This document shows, in pieces, positions 26,399 to 35,993 of a stretch of 64,000 nt of DNA (positions within the stretch are counted from its first letter, which is position 1; every line of letters begins with the position of its first letter). Below the pieces are notes generated by a model. It made no database searches. It worked only from the letters and a program-made list of their open reading frames with translations, and was not told where the DNA came from. The stretch is from positions 204,953-268,952 of the forward strand of contig NZ_JALLIY010000012.1 in NCBI RefSeq assembly GCF_023242315.1, written 5' to 3'. The DNA is from Pseudomonas sp. MWU13-2105 (lineage in GTDB: Bacteria > Pseudomonadota > Gammaproteobacteria > Pseudomonadales > Pseudomonadaceae). Position numbers and translations under genes: made by a program.

Positions 26399-27286
26399 TC
26401 AACCCTCGCGGCCCCAGCGGGCAACGAAATCGACGAACGCTTCCAGCTTGGGCACCGGTGCCCTGGAGCGGGGATAGACCATATGCACCGGCTTGGGCGC
26501 CGGGATGAAAGCCTCCAGCAAGCGCACCAGGCGGCCCTCGGCGATCGCCGAAGCGAGCAGGAAATCCGGCTGCATCAGGATGCCATTGCCGGCCAGCGCG
26601 GCTTGCAACAACACCTGCCCGTCATTGCTTTTCAATACGGCCTTTTCCGGCCATGGCACCTCCTCCGTACCATCGCTCAATGGCCAGGCAAAGCGGTTGT
26701 GCCAGGAGGTGTGGGTGAGGAGGCGATGACGATAGAGGTCGGCGGGGTCAAGCGGGGTGCCATGCTGGCGCAGATAATCGGGCGATGCGCAGATCAGCAT
26801 TTGATAAGGGCTCAAGGCCATCGACATCAGGTTGACATCGACCCCCTCGGAGACCCGAAATGCCAGGTCGAAGGCGCGCTCCTGCAGGTCGATGATCTCA
26901 TTGCCGAGGATCAGCTCGACCTGGATATCCTCGAAGGCGCGCATGAACGCCGCCACCAATGGCGCCACCAAGGCAACCCCGAGCGTCATCGGCGCCGTTA
27001 TTCGCAGCAGGCCGCCGGGTTTGTCCGCGGAGGACTCAAGCCGGGCAAAGGCGGCATCGACCTGCTCAAGTGCCAGCCGGGCCTCGTCATAGAACAGCCG
27101 ACCTTCGGCGGTCACCGTCTGGCGCCGGGTGGTGCGCTGGATCAGGCGCACCTTGAGGACCTGTTCCAACTGCTGGACATGACGCCCCACCATCACCGCC
27201 GACATCCCCAGCAGCGGTGCCGCCTCGGCAAAACTCCCCGCCTCTACCACGGCCACGAACACTTCCATTTGCCTGAGCTTGCTCAT
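26399..27286 (-). CDS. LysR family transcriptional regulator
   Basis: 295 residues. The N-terminal winged HTH (MEVFVAVVEAGSFAEAAPLLGMSAVMVGRHVQQLEQVLKV split across residues 6-45) resembles the CrgA/PtxR-like LysR branch. The C-terminal periplasmic-binding-like effector domain begins near GLLRITAPMTLGV. The ATG at 27286 is supported by AAGG eight bases upstream. It is divergent from the D-cysteine-desulfhydrase-family gene across about 190 bp, so that gene is its most likely target. Effector unknown. Confidence 0.88.
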   Translation of the reverse strand: MSKLRQMEVFVAVVEAGSFAEAAPLLGMSAVMVGRHVQQLEQVLKVRLIQRTTRRQTVTAEGRLFYDEARLALEQVDAAFARLESSADKPGGLLRITAPMTLGVALVAPLVAAFMRAFEDIQVELILGNEIIDLQERAFDLAFRVSEGVDVNLMSMALSPYQMLICASPDYLRQHGTPLDPADLYRHRLLTHTSWHNRFAWPLSDGTEEVPWPEKAVLKSNDGQVLLQAALAGNGILMQPDFLLASAIAEGRLVRLLEAFIPAPKPVHMVYPRSRAPVPKLEAFVDFVARWGREG

Positions 27287-27479
27287 CACTGCCACCTTCA
27301 GCCGGGCAAAAATACGCTCGCCATCATGCCTGGCCGCAACGGCAAGTCAATCAACCGGACGCTGGCCGCACGGACCGCGCGATTACTAACCCAAGGTTAG
27401 CAATCAACGAACGCTGGGTGCCTTTATCCTCGCCCGGTCGGCCCCTACCCTGAACGACACATTCACGCAGAGACCGACC

Positions 27480-28514
27480 ATGACCGCCTCGCTGGACAAC
27501 ACCCTCAACACCTTCCCTCGGGCCCGACTGCTTGACGGGCCGACACCGATCCAGCGCGCATATCGCCTTGAACAGCAGTTGGGAGCAGCGGCCAAGGGCG
27601 TCGGCCTGTACCTCAAGCGCGACGATTTCATGGCCCTCGGCGGTGGCGGCAACAAGTTGCGCAAGCTTGAATTCCACCTCGGCGCGGCCTTGCACCAGCA
27701 CATCGACACGCTGATTACCGTCGGCGGCGTGCAGTCCAATCATGCCCGACTCACCGCCGCTGCCGCCGCACGCTTGGGACTGGACTGCGAACTGCTACTG
27801 ACGCGATCGGCAGCGGTTTGCGGTCTCGACTACGAATCCAACGGCAATCGCCTGCTCGACGAGCTGTTTGGTGCCAGGTTGCAACTGTTGCCCGCCGGTG
27901 CCGACTCTCTGGCCGCCGCCAATGAGCGAGCCACGCAATTGCGGGATGCCGGGCGCAAGGTTCTGGTGATCCCTGTCGGCGGTTCCACGGCACTGGGCAG
28001 CCTGGGGTACGCAAGTTGCGCCAGTGAAATCGTCCAGCAGGCCACCCAACTGGACTTGCACTTCGAACGGGTCTTCGTGGCCAACGGCAGTGCCGGTACG
28101 CACGCCGGACTGGCCGCCGGTTTCGAGGTGCTGGGCCGGGGCGCGGCGCTGGTGAAATCCTGGTCGGTGCTGGCTGAAGAAAGCGTCTCGGCCGAGCGCA
28201 CCTGGCAGTTGACCCGCGACACCCTCGACCTGCTGGGGCACCCGCACACACTGGAGCGCGGATCGATCCAGGTCGATGGCAGCCAACGCGGCTCGGCCTA
28301 TGGCGTGCCCACCGAGGCCATGCTCGAAGCCGTACGCCTGCTGGCGCGCAGCGAAGGCCTGCTGGTCGATCCGGTGTATTCCGGCAAGGCCCTGGCCGGG
28401 TTGCTCGCCGACCTGCGTGACGGCCGTTACCAACGCGGCGACAACCTGCTGTTCGTGATGACCGGTGGCTCACCGGGCCTCTATGCCTATCGCGAGTCAT
28501 TGCTGCACGCCTGA
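27480..28514 (+). CDS. D-cysteine desulfhydrase / ACC-deaminase family PLP enzyme
   Basis: 344-residue fold-type II PLP enzyme. The PLP lysine is in GGGGNKLRKLEF (Lys59) and the phosphate-binding stretch VGGVQSNHARLTAAAAARLG follows. PVGGSTALGSLGY and VFVANGSAGTHAGLAAGF are typical of DcyD-like proteins, and the C-terminus reads FVMTGGSPGLYAY. The likely reaction is conversion of D-cysteine (or a related D-amino acid) to pyruvate, sulphide and ammonia. ACC deaminase is less likely but belongs to the same family. It is divergent from a LysR regulator and is closed by a bidirectional hairpin shared with the MATE gene. Confidence 0.82.
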   Translation: MTASLDNTLNTFPRARLLDGPTPIQRAYRLEQQLGAAAKGVGLYLKRDDFMALGGGGNKLRKLEFHLGAALHQHIDTLITVGGVQSNHARLTAAAAARLGLDCELLLTRSAAVCGLDYESNGNRLLDELFGARLQLLPAGADSLAAANERATQLRDAGRKVLVIPVGGSTALGSLGYASCASEIVQQATQLDLHFERVFVANGSAGTHAGLAAGFEVLGRGAALVKSWSVLAEESVSAERTWQLTRDTLDLLGHPHTLERGSIQVDGSQRGSAYGVPTEAMLEAVRLLARSEGLLVDPVYSGKALAGLLADLRDGRYQRGDNLLFVMTGGSPGLYAYRESLLHA

Positions 28515-28545
28515 AGCGGTTGAGTCAGTAGCGCCGGCCCGATAA

Positions 28546-28576
28546 ATGACAAAGCCCCCATGAGGGGCCTTTGTCA
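28546..28576. terminator. bidirectional terminator between convergent genes
   Basis: Near-perfect inverted repeat ATGACAAAG(C)CCCC ... GGGGCCTTTGTCAT with a 5-base loop, placed between the convergent PLP-enzyme and MATE genes. Confidence 0.8.
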
Positions 28577-28604
28577 TCGCTTCGAAAGCGTTCTGGTGGC
28601 GCTG

Positions 28605-29960
28605 TCAAATCAACCGTTCGATCCGCTTGTGCCGCCACACGCCCCGGTAATAGGCGGTCTGCAAAAACAGCATGCACAGGTACGCCACCGGAAAAGCCAT
28701 CCACACCCCTTCCAGCCCGAAACGCGCATCGAGCAGGTAAGCCACCGGCAACTCCACCCCGACAATACAGAAAATGGAGATAAACACCGGCGCCAGTACC
28801 GTGCCGCTGGCGCGCATGATGCCGCCGATCACCGCCTGGAAACCGAACACCAGGATACTCCAGAGCATGATGTGCAACAGATGTTCGGCCTGGGCGCGGG
28901 CGAGCGGCTCGGTGATGAACAGGCCCAGCAACCAGTGGGACAAGCCATACCCCAGGACAATCAGCGCACCGGTCAGGCAGGCGTTGATCATCAGGCCCGT
29001 GCGCAGGATCGGCCCCATGCGTTCCAGGCGCCCCGCGCCAATGGCCTGGGCCCCGAGAATCGAGGCGGTAATGGCAATCGACAACGCCGGGAACTGCACA
29101 TAGTTGACGATCTGGGTCACCGCGCCATAGGCCGCCGTCGCCTGGGACCCGTGATGGTTGACCAGGGACAGGATCACCAGTTCGGACAGCGACAACACCA
29201 CCATCTGCAACCCCGTGGGCAGGCCGATTTTCAAGACTTTGCTCAGGATGCTCCAATCCAGGCGCATCGCCATCAGCAACGTCCGGTCCGGCGCCATGAC
29301 ACTGGCTTTATGGCGCAGGCGCAAGGCCAGGAACAGCATCGCCAAGGCCGTGCTCACCAGCCCCGCCACGGCCGCGCTCCTGATCCCCATCTGGGGCAAG
29401 CCGAACCAGCCCCGAATCAACGCCGGGGTCAGGAGCAGCCCGCTGCTGGTGGAGACCGCCAAAGCCAGCAGCGGCGACAGCGTATCGCTGATACCGCGCA
29501 ACAACTGGGTGAAGAGCACGAAGACCAACAACAGCGGCATGATCAACATCATCACCTGGGAATACCCGACTGCTTCGTCGAGCACATCGACGGGCGTGCC
29601 CAGGCCGATCAGCGCCGGGCGCGCGAACACGCTGCCCAGCACCGCCGCAACCAGGCCGATCAGCACGCCCAGGGCCAACGTCGTGCCGGCAACCGCCTTG
29701 ACCAGGTCCGGCTCGCGAGCGCCCCAGGCTTGTCCGATCAATACCGAGGCCCCCGCGCCCAGCCCGATGATCAGGGCGATAAAGAAGAAGACGATGGGAA
29801 ACATCCCCGACACCGAGGCCAATGCCTGGGTACCGAGCATCTGGCCGATATAGATGCTGTTGAGCGTGCCGGAGAGCGACTGGAGGAAATTGGAAAGCAC
29901 CATGGGTGCCAGAAAAACCAGGTAGATCTGCCAAAGCGGGCGCTGAGCATTTTTTTGCAT
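28605..29960 (-). CDS. MATE family efflux transporter
   Basis: 451 residues with twelve hydrophobic spans in two pseudo-symmetric bundles. The N-terminal bundle begins LVFLAPMVLSNFLQSLSGTLNSIYIG and the second repeat begins GLPTGLQMVVLSLSELVILSLVN, both characteristic of NorM/DinF-like MATE exporters. These use Na+ or H+ gradients to expel cationic drugs or metabolites. No regulator is adjacent, and it converges with the upstream PLP enzyme. Substrate not predictable. Confidence 0.9.
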   Translation of the reverse strand: MQKNAQRPLWQIYLVFLAPMVLSNFLQSLSGTLNSIYIGQMLGTQALASVSGMFPIVFFFIALIIGLGAGASVLIGQAWGAREPDLVKAVAGTTLALGVLIGLVAAVLGSVFARPALIGLGTPVDVLDEAVGYSQVMMLIMPLLLVFVLFTQLLRGISDTLSPLLALAVSTSSGLLLTPALIRGWFGLPQMGIRSAAVAGLVSTALAMLFLALRLRHKASVMAPDRTLLMAMRLDWSILSKVLKIGLPTGLQMVVLSLSELVILSLVNHHGSQATAAYGAVTQIVNYVQFPALSIAITASILGAQAIGAGRLERMGPILRTGLMINACLTGALIVLGYGLSHWLLGLFITEPLARAQAEHLLHIMLWSILVFGFQAVIGGIMRASGTVLAPVFISIFCIVGVELPVAYLLDARFGLEGVWMAFPVAYLCMLFLQTAYYRGVWRHKRIERLI

Positions 29961-30047
29961 GAAAGGATCGAGTTCCGAATGATGGCATCTGCGAGCTGGC
30001 CGACTCTACCTTATAGAGACCCTCGTGTTGAGCATTCATCACCTTGA

Positions 30048-31082
30048 TCAGGGACGCGGTGTCAGGCTCCCCGGCGGTTCGACCAGCACCCGCTGCTCCA
30101 CCGCCGTCGCCAGATACCCTTCGATCTGGGCCGACAGGTAGTGAGTGGTAGCCATCACCCCAGCATTGGGGTCCGACACCAGCTTGAGCCAGGCCTTGTC
30201 GAAAGCCTCCCCCAGGCTCTTGCGAATCCGCACCTGGGTATCCGGCTGCTCGTGCTCGTGGGCGATGGCGCGAACCCCGGCCACGCCCAGGGAGATCATC
30301 GCCCCGGCAACCCGTCCGACCGCCGTCGCGACCGCGCCGGCCACCCCACGACCGGCGAACTCGGACTGGAGCTTCTCGCTGGTCTGCCGCGCGACCGAAT
30401 CGATCCCCGCGCTGGATGTTCCGTCATTCGCGCCGCCGGCCAGGTGAATGCGCGCGTTCAAGGCCACATAAGCCGGCAAGCGGGGCAACGACTCGGCATG
30501 CAGCGCTTGATAAAGCGACACGCTGTGGTTGGCCGGCGGGGCCAGGGAGATCGCCGGAATCTGATTGATGTGTGCGTCGAGCTGGCCCGCCGCTAGACCA
30601 TAACGCTGGGCGATCAGCGCCAACTGCTTGCCCAGCTGTTCCAGATAAAACTGCGCCGCCTGATCCATGATCGCATCAGGATCGATCTCCAACGCCACCG
30701 GCGCCAGCACCCGCGCGCGATATTGCTCCTGCAGGTAGCTGGCCAGGCGCTTGGCCGAGGGGTCCTGCTCGCCCTGGTCATTGAGCCGATACCAGCCGAC
30801 CTTGATCGACAACCACTCCTGGGTCCAGTAACCGTCAAACCAGGGGATGAATTTTTCGTCAGTCTGCTGATAGATCCGCGTACGCCAATACTCCATGGTA
30901 CTGCGCGCCCAGGCGTCGGCTTGCAGCGTGGCCTGCTCGGATGCCTGGAGGAGATCGACATCGACTTGCTGCCAAACCTGCGGCGAAACCACAGTCGGCG
31001 CGGCGGTTTCGTGGACCCGCACAAGGCCGGCACATCCGGCCAGCAGCAGCATCCAGGCAAGGATAAGCACACGCGGGCTCAA
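30048..31082 (-). CDS. putative lipoprotein of unknown function
   Basis: 344 residues with a lipoprotein signal (LILAWMLLLAGC, lipobox LLAGC). The mature protein is largely helical and alanine-rich (YLQEQYRARVLAPVALEID ... QFYLEQLGKQLALIAQRY). It has one hydrophobic glycine-rich segment (GVAGAVATAVGRVAGAMISLGVAGV split around residue 255) that could insert in a membrane. The TTG start at 31082 is supported by GGGAG eight bases upstream. No domain recognised; neighbours (MATE pump, GT2) give no strong hint. Confidence 0.72.
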   Translation of the reverse strand: MSPRVLILAWMLLLAGCAGLVRVHETAAPTVVSPQVWQQVDVDLLQASEQATLQADAWARSTMEYWRTRIYQQTDEKFIPWFDGYWTQEWLSIKVGWYRLNDQGEQDPSAKRLASYLQEQYRARVLAPVALEIDPDAIMDQAAQFYLEQLGKQLALIAQRYGLAAGQLDAHINQIPAISLAPPANHSVSLYQALHAESLPRLPAYVALNARIHLAGGANDGTSSAGIDSVARQTSEKLQSEFAGRGVAGAVATAVGRVAGAMISLGVAGVRAIAHEHEQPDTQVRIRKSLGEAFDKAWLKLVSDPNAGVMATTHYLSAQIEGYLATAVEQRVLVEPPGSLTPRP

Positions 31083-31321
31083 GGTCGCAACTCCCTAAAA
31101 CCGGCTCAAGCACGGGCGTGCTACCGGCATCACCTGCCTTAAGTATAGGTTGCCAACCTGACAGCCCACCGCGCTGCCGAACCTGACCGGGCAGGCGAGA
31201 GTAGCAGCAGATGTCAAAAAAGTTACCCAACGGAGAAACGCCTGAAACCTGGCCCCTTACAGAATGCGCCCACGCCTGAACATCCAGGCACTCACATCAG
31301 CCCATGAACGAGGCTTCCACC

Positions 31322-32131
31322 ATGGCGCGCGCCCTTCCCCAGCAAGTGAACTACAGCATCGCACTGGTCAACTACAAGACCCATGAGCTGACCCGGACCT
31401 GCCTGGAATTGCTGCAAGCCGCCTTGCGCGGAACCGATGCCCCGGTATTCGTGGTAGATAACGATTCGAACGATGCAAGTATCGACTACTTGCGCAGCCT
31501 GGACTGGATCAACCTGATCGAACGCAAAAGCCTCGCCCCTGAAGTCGGCAGCGCCGCGCATGGCCGGGCCCTGGACCTGGCCCTGGCAGCAGTCGAAACC
31601 GAATATCTGTTTCTGCTGCACACCGACACCTTTATCCATGACCCGGAGGTGTTCGGCCTGATGATCCGGCAGTGCTCGGCCGCGGCGGACGTCGTCGCCG
31701 TCGGTTGCCTGGAGCAATTGCACCGCGGCGTCGTGCGCTCGGCCTGGCGCCTGATCTCACGCTTTACCAAGCACTACACCCGGCGCGGCCTGCGCGCCCT
31801 GGGTCTGAATGCCAGGGCGCCGAGTCCGTTCCGGGAAAAACACCTGAAGAGCTTTTGCACGCTGTGGAATACACGCCTGATCAAGCAGCACGGGTTGCAC
31901 TTCCATATGAACGGCGGCAATCCCGGCTATGAGCTGCAAGACCGTATGAGCGAACTGGGTTACCGGGTCGAGTGTATTGCCCCGCGCCGGCTGTTTCGCT
32001 ATCTGGACCATATCCAGAGCGGGACGGTGGCGGCCACCGGCGGCTTCGCCAGCAACCACCGCCGGCTCAAAATGTACTACCGCCTGAGCCGCGAGCCCGT
32101 GGCGGCCCTGCCAGCTTCGCCGTACCTATAA
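31322..32131 (+). CDS. family 2 glycosyltransferase
   Basis: About 269 residues of GT-A fold. It opens SIALVNYKTHELTRTCLELL, with VFVVDNDSNDAS as the nucleotide-binding loop. The D-x-D-like metal site is FLLHTDTFIHDP, and the acceptor region is FHMNGGNPGYELQDRMSELGYRVE. It is similar in layout to rhamnosyl- and other inverting GT2 enzymes of surface polysaccharide synthesis. The ATG at 31322 has GAGG eight bases upstream; the ATG at 31304 has none. It is isolated, with no polysaccharide cluster around it. Confidence 0.82.
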   Translation: MARALPQQVNYSIALVNYKTHELTRTCLELLQAALRGTDAPVFVVDNDSNDASIDYLRSLDWINLIERKSLAPEVGSAAHGRALDLALAAVETEYLFLLHTDTFIHDPEVFGLMIRQCSAAADVVAVGCLEQLHRGVVRSAWRLISRFTKHYTRRGLRALGLNARAPSPFREKHLKSFCTLWNTRLIKQHGLHFHMNGGNPGYELQDRMSELGYRVECIAPRRLFRYLDHIQSGTVAATGGFASNHRRLKMYYRLSREPVAALPASPYL

Positions 32132-32244
32132 CCCGGCGTTTGAATCATCATTTCGATTGATCATTCAAATCGCAAAACAGAATTTTTTATTTTCCCGCGA
32201 TCCGTCCAGGATAAGCCCGCCCCCAACTGTCCCGGACGAAGCCC

Positions 32245-32313
32245 ATGAATCTCAATTTTGCCATTGCCTGCGCCGTTGTCGTGTCCTTCGCCATCGCCCT
32301 GTTTCATGCCTGA
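32245..32313 (+). CDS. possible 22-residue hydrophobic peptide
   Basis: ORF MNLNFAIACAVVVSFAIALF plus two residues: essentially one transmembrane helix. GGA lies about eight bases upstream. Its last bases overlap the 3' end of ampR on the other strand. Small membrane peptides of this size occur in pseudomonads, but nothing proves expression. Confidence 0.35.
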   Translation: MNLNFAIACAVVVSFAIALFHA

Positions 32314-33185
32314 ACGCCCACGGCCTCGCCCAACCAACTCCTGAATGCCGCCATCGCCGCGGTTTCAGGACGCGACTGCAAACGTGTCAGCCAATAGCTG
32401 CCCGTGGTAATCGCGATATCGAACGGTTGTCGAACAAGCTCCGCCTCCAATTGCCGGGAGAACATCAGCACCGGCACCAACGCGACTCCCACCCCCTGAA
32501 GCGCTGCTTCCATCATCGCCAGCGAGGAATCGAAGACGATGCTCTCGGGCACCCGCCCCTCATCCGGCAAGCCGGCCGCCTGAAACCATCGAGGCCACTC
32601 GTCGGTGCGATAAGAACGCAGCAGCGTCTGTTTCAGCACATCCGCCGGGCCTTTCAGTTGCCGCGCAATCGGTGCACTGCACAACACCGAGAGTGGCGTT
32701 TCCAGCAAATGCATCGCCTCCACGCCATGCCAGGCCCCCGCACCAAAGCGGATAGCGAAATCAAGGCCCTCGGCCGCCACGTCGACACGGTTGTTGTGGG
32801 TCGACAGACGCAAGTCGATAAACGGGTGTTGGCTACGGAAATCGGCCAGGCGCGGTAACAGCCAACCCAATGCAAAAGTCCCCACGGCGCCCACCGTGAG
32901 CACCTCCCGATAATGCCCGCCCTCGAACCGTCCCAGGGTCAGGGCAATCCGGTCAAAGGACTCGTTCAACACCGGTAACAGGCTTTCACCTTCGGCCGTC
33001 AGCATCAGCCCGCGGGCAATGCGCTTGAACAGCGTCACCTTCAACTGACGCTCAAGGCCCTTGACCTGATGGCTCACCGCCGCCTGGGTCACGCACAGTT
33101 CGATCGCCGCGCGGGTGAAACTCAAGTGCCGCGCGGACGCCTCGAAAGCGCGCAGCGCATTCAGCGGCAAGTGAGGTCGCACCAT
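32304..33185 (-). CDS. ampR: AmpR, LysR-type regulator of ampC
   Basis: 293 residues, near-identical in pattern to P. aeruginosa AmpR. The HTH is MVRPHLPLNALRAFEASARH ... TRAAIELCVTQAAVSHQVKGLE, then the effector domain has LTVGAVGTFALGWLLPRL, IDLRLSTHNNRVDVAAEGLD and SYWLTRLQSRPE. AmpR senses cell-wall muropeptides: UDP-MurNAc-pentapeptide keeps it a repressor, and anhydro-muropeptides turn it into an activator. The ATG at 33185 is the family start; two extra codons upstream are possible. It is divergent from ampC across about 250 bp, the classical arrangement. Confidence 0.94.
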   Translation of the reverse strand: MVRPHLPLNALRAFEASARHLSFTRAAIELCVTQAAVSHQVKGLERQLKVTLFKRIARGLMLTAEGESLLPVLNESFDRIALTLGRFEGGHYREVLTVGAVGTFALGWLLPRLADFRSQHPFIDLRLSTHNNRVDVAAEGLDFAIRFGAGAWHGVEAMHLLETPLSVLCSAPIARQLKGPADVLKQTLLRSYRTDEWPRWFQAAGLPDEGRVPESIVFDSSLAMMEAALQGVGVALVPVLMFSRQLEAELVRQPFDIAITTGSYWLTRLQSRPETAAMAAFRSWLGEAVGVQA

Positions 33186-33433
33186 GATCAAGCCCCTAAT
33201 TTTTCTAACAGCTAATCCGAAATTTGATTGTTTGTCGATTTCCCCCGCGCTGACTACATTCGGCGTCCAGACGCTTGCATGGACAGCTGGAATTCACGCA
33301 GAACCGCGTAAATCCTGGGGCTGCCTCCCTATCCATTGGCACTATGGGGGACCAGACCGGCGTATTTTCAACGCAAAGCATCGCTCCAGGGCGAGCGGTT
33401 AACATAATGAAACATAATGGGAGCCTTTGAACC
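33186..33433. promoter_or_regulatory. ampR-ampC intercistronic regulatory region
   Basis: Divergent promoter region between ampR and ampC. The ampR-proximal end is AT-rich (33190-33240), the usual place for AmpR binding. I could not define the operator or promoter boxes precisely. Confidence 0.5.
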
Positions 33434-34609
33434 ATGTTCAAGAAGAACCTTGCCAAACTGGAAGTCCTGGTGACCTCCCTCTTGCTGATCGGCGCAAGCA
33501 ACAGCTTCGCCGCGGCCCCGACCGAGGACAACATCCAGTCCATCGTCGACGCCGCCATCGGCCCGATCATGCAGGAGCAGAATATTCCCGGCATGGCGGT
33601 GGCCATCCTGGTGAACGGAAAGCCGTATCACTTCAACTACGGAATGGCCTCGAAGAGCAACCGGCAGGCGGTGACCGATGACACCCTGTTCGAGATCGGC
33701 TCGGTCAGCAAGACTTTCGCCGCCACCCTCGCCGGCTATGCCCAGGCCCAGGGCAAACTGGCCCCGTCGGAGCGCGTCAGCCACTACCTGCCGGAACTGA
33801 AAGGCAGCGCCTTCGACAACATCACGGTGCTGCAACTCGGCACCTACTCCGCGGGTGGCCTGCCGCTGCAGTTCCCGGACGCATTCGACGCCCAGGACAA
33901 AATGCTCGACTACTTCAAGCAATGGAAACCGATTTATCCGGCGGGCAGCCATCGGCAGTATTCGAACCCGAGCCTGGGACTCTTCGGTTATGTGGCAGCG
34001 AAAAGCCTGGGCGCGCCCTTCGATGTGCTGATGGAGAAAACCCTGCTGCCGGCGCTGGGCATGAAGAACACCTATATCCATGTGCCGCCGGCACAGATGA
34101 GCCATTACGCCGAGGGTTACACCCAGGATGACAAATCCGTCAGGGTCGGCCCCGGGGCACTGGATGCCGAAGCCTACGGCATCAAGACCACCTCGACCGA
34201 CCTGCTGCGTTTTGTCGAAGCCAACCTCCAGCCGGAAACCCTCGAAGCGCCGCTGCACAAAGCCATCGACCTGACGCAGAGCGGCTACTACCAGGTCGAC
34301 GGGACTACCCAGGGACTGGGCTGGGAGTTCTACCCCTACCCGGTCAAACTTGAACAGTTGCTGACGGGCAACTCCTCGGAAATGGCGTACGAGGCCCACA
34401 AGATCACGACGCCGTTCAACCCCGCGCAACCACCGCAAAAGAATGCGCTGTTCAACAAGACCGGCGCGACCCGTGGCTTCGGCGCCTACGTCGTCTACGT
34501 GCCGGCGAAGAAAATCGGTATCGTGATGCTGGCCAACAAAAACTATCCCAATCCGGTCAGGGTCAAGGCCGCCTACCAGATCCTGAACGCGCTGGAGGCC
34601 ATCAAGTAA
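33434..34609 (+). CDS. ampC: class C beta-lactamase AmpC
   Basis: 391-residue periplasmic serine beta-lactamase. Signal peptide to about ASNSFAAAP. All class C motifs are present: catalytic SVSK (Ser90, Lys93), YSN (176-178) and KTG (343-345). The Omega-loop region PDAFDAQDKMLDYFKQW is of normal length. It hydrolyses cephalosporins, and its expression should be inducible through the divergent ampR. Length and motifs are normal for the family. Confidence 0.97.
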   Translation: MFKKNLAKLEVLVTSLLLIGASNSFAAAPTEDNIQSIVDAAIGPIMQEQNIPGMAVAILVNGKPYHFNYGMASKSNRQAVTDDTLFEIGSVSKTFAATLAGYAQAQGKLAPSERVSHYLPELKGSAFDNITVLQLGTYSAGGLPLQFPDAFDAQDKMLDYFKQWKPIYPAGSHRQYSNPSLGLFGYVAAKSLGAPFDVLMEKTLLPALGMKNTYIHVPPAQMSHYAEGYTQDDKSVRVGPGALDAEAYGIKTTSTDLLRFVEANLQPETLEAPLHKAIDLTQSGYYQVDGTTQGLGWEFYPYPVKLEQLLTGNSSEMAYEAHKITTPFNPAQPPQKNALFNKTGATRGFGAYVVYVPAKKIGIVMLANKNYPNPVRVKAAYQILNALEAIK

Positions 34610-34652
34610 GCGGATAGGCAAAGGCCGGCCGGGTTGGCTATGATCGGAGTCC

Positions 34653-35051
34653 ATGACCGCCCTACCGATCCGCCAGCCCTGTCCACCCGGCGCCTGCATT
34701 TGCGAGCGGGAACAACTGCTGCAGATACCGGGCGCCGACCTGCGCATCCTGGCGCTGACCCGCCAGCAGGAAAAGGTTCTGCTCGATCGCCTGGAAAACC
34801 TCAAAAGCCTGACCGACCTCGAACACCTGCAACAGCGGATGTACGAACAGCTGGGCCTGCGGGTATCCGTCGCCCCGGGCTTCAATGAAGTACGGACCAT
34901 GCGCGGCATTGACATCCAGATCGCCGAACACCCCGGCCTGTGCCGCAAGACCCGTCAGTCGATTCCAGCGGCAATCCGCCGTGGGCTGGAGAAAAACCCG
35001 CAGATCGCCTACGCCCTGCTCAACGCCAACGACCTGTTGCGCGACGCCTGA
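34653..35051 (+). CDS. conserved hypothetical protein with N-terminal cysteine cluster
   Basis: 132 residues, soluble and mostly helical. The N-terminus has PCPPGACICERE (three closely spaced cysteines), then a possible coiled-coil segment (LTRQQEKVLLDRLENLKSLTDLEHLQQRM). The C-terminal part is LCRKTRQSIPAAIRRGLEKNP. I do not recognise a family, though the composition is that of a genuine Pseudomonas gene. It lies 43 bp after ampC and could be read through from it. Confidence 0.65.
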   Translation: MTALPIRQPCPPGACICEREQLLQIPGADLRILALTRQQEKVLLDRLENLKSLTDLEHLQQRMYEQLGLRVSVAPGFNEVRTMRGIDIQIAEHPGLCRKTRQSIPAAIRRGLEKNPQIAYALLNANDLLRDA

Positions 35052-35060
35052 GACGCAGTC

Positions 35061-35993
35061 TCAGCGCAGCCGCTGGCCGCGCTTGAGCGTCTCGCTGGGC
35101 AGCTCGCCGAACAGCGCCCGATAGCTGTTGGAAAACCGCCCCAGGTGCCAGAACGACCAATTCATCGCCACCTCGGCCACCGTCTTGTCCTGGGCGTTGC
35201 GCCCGAGCAGTTCATGGCGCGCGCTATTGAGCCGACGCAGGCGCAGCCAATGGCTCGGCGTCATGCCGGTGTAAGCCTTGAAAGTATGTTGCAACTGGCG
35301 CAATGAAACCCCGGCGAACTGCGCAAGCTCCAGCAGGTTGAGGGTCTGCTCAGGGGAGTCAGCCGCCCACTCGCCGATGCGTTGCATGATCGAACGCTCC
35401 TCGGCGCGACGCTGCAACGAGCCCGGGTCCAGGCAGACACAGGCGTTGTCGAGAATGTACAGACAGTCGTCCAGCAGTTGCTGGGTGAGGTTTTCCCGAC
35501 TCGGCGGATCAAAGGTCTGCGCCAGGCGGGTCAGGGTCCCGCTCAACCAGCGACTGAACAAGCCGTTCTGTTGCGAGTTGAGCGGCGCCATGAACAGCCC
35601 CTCCAGCCGCGCCACGTCCAGGCCATGCTGCTGGACGAATTCCGCACCGAACACCACCGCCACTTCCTGGTAGTTCTCGGGGGTGATCCAGATATTGCGG
35701 CTCTCGCCGTTGAGCACATACAAGGCGTTGTCACTGCGATCGAAACAGAAGGCCAGCGCCCCCGACGGCGCGCTGAAGTTCTGCTCGACCCGGGTGTTCA
35801 TGCATTCCTCGTAGATCTGCACCCCTTGCAGATCCAGGTAACGAATCTGCCCGGCGAAATGCCCCGGCGACATCTGCTGGTAATGCTGTACCCAACCAGG
35901 TGTGGCGCGTATCTGCTCGGCCACGTCGGCGGTGTTGAACGCTTGGACCCGCAAGGCGTTTGACTCTGTCATCGGCTGACCGCTCGCACTCAT
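35061..35993 (-). CDS. AraC family regulator of the polyamine cluster
   Basis: 310 residues. An N-terminal ligand domain (GHFAGQIRYLDLQGVQIYEECMN and neighbouring residues) is followed by an AraC/EutR-like DNA-binding domain: ELAQFAGVSLRQLQHTFKAYTGMTPSHWLRLRRLN, then TVAEVAMNWSFWHLGRFSNSYRALFGELPSE. It is divergent from the glutamine-synthetase-family gene that starts the polyamine operon and probably controls it. Start uncertain between 35993 and 35972. Confidence 0.82.
   Translation of the reverse strand: MSASGQPMTESNALRVQAFNTADVAEQIRATPGWVQHYQQMSPGHFAGQIRYLDLQGVQIYEECMNTRVEQNFSAPSGALAFCFDRSDNALYVLNGESRNIWITPENYQEVAVVFGAEFVQQHGLDVARLEGLFMAPLNSQQNGLFSRWLSGTLTRLAQTFDPPSRENLTQQLLDDCLYILDNACVCLDPGSLQRRAEERSIMQRIGEWAADSPEQTLNLLELAQFAGVSLRQLQHTFKAYTGMTPSHWLRLRRLNSARHELLGRNAQDKTVAEVAMNWSFWHLGRFSNSYRALFGELPSETLKRGQRLR

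Noticed and set aside
33368..34948. 526-codon minus-strand frame opposite ampC
   Set aside because: Shadow of ampC and its neighbour; ampC has complete class C motifs on the + strand.
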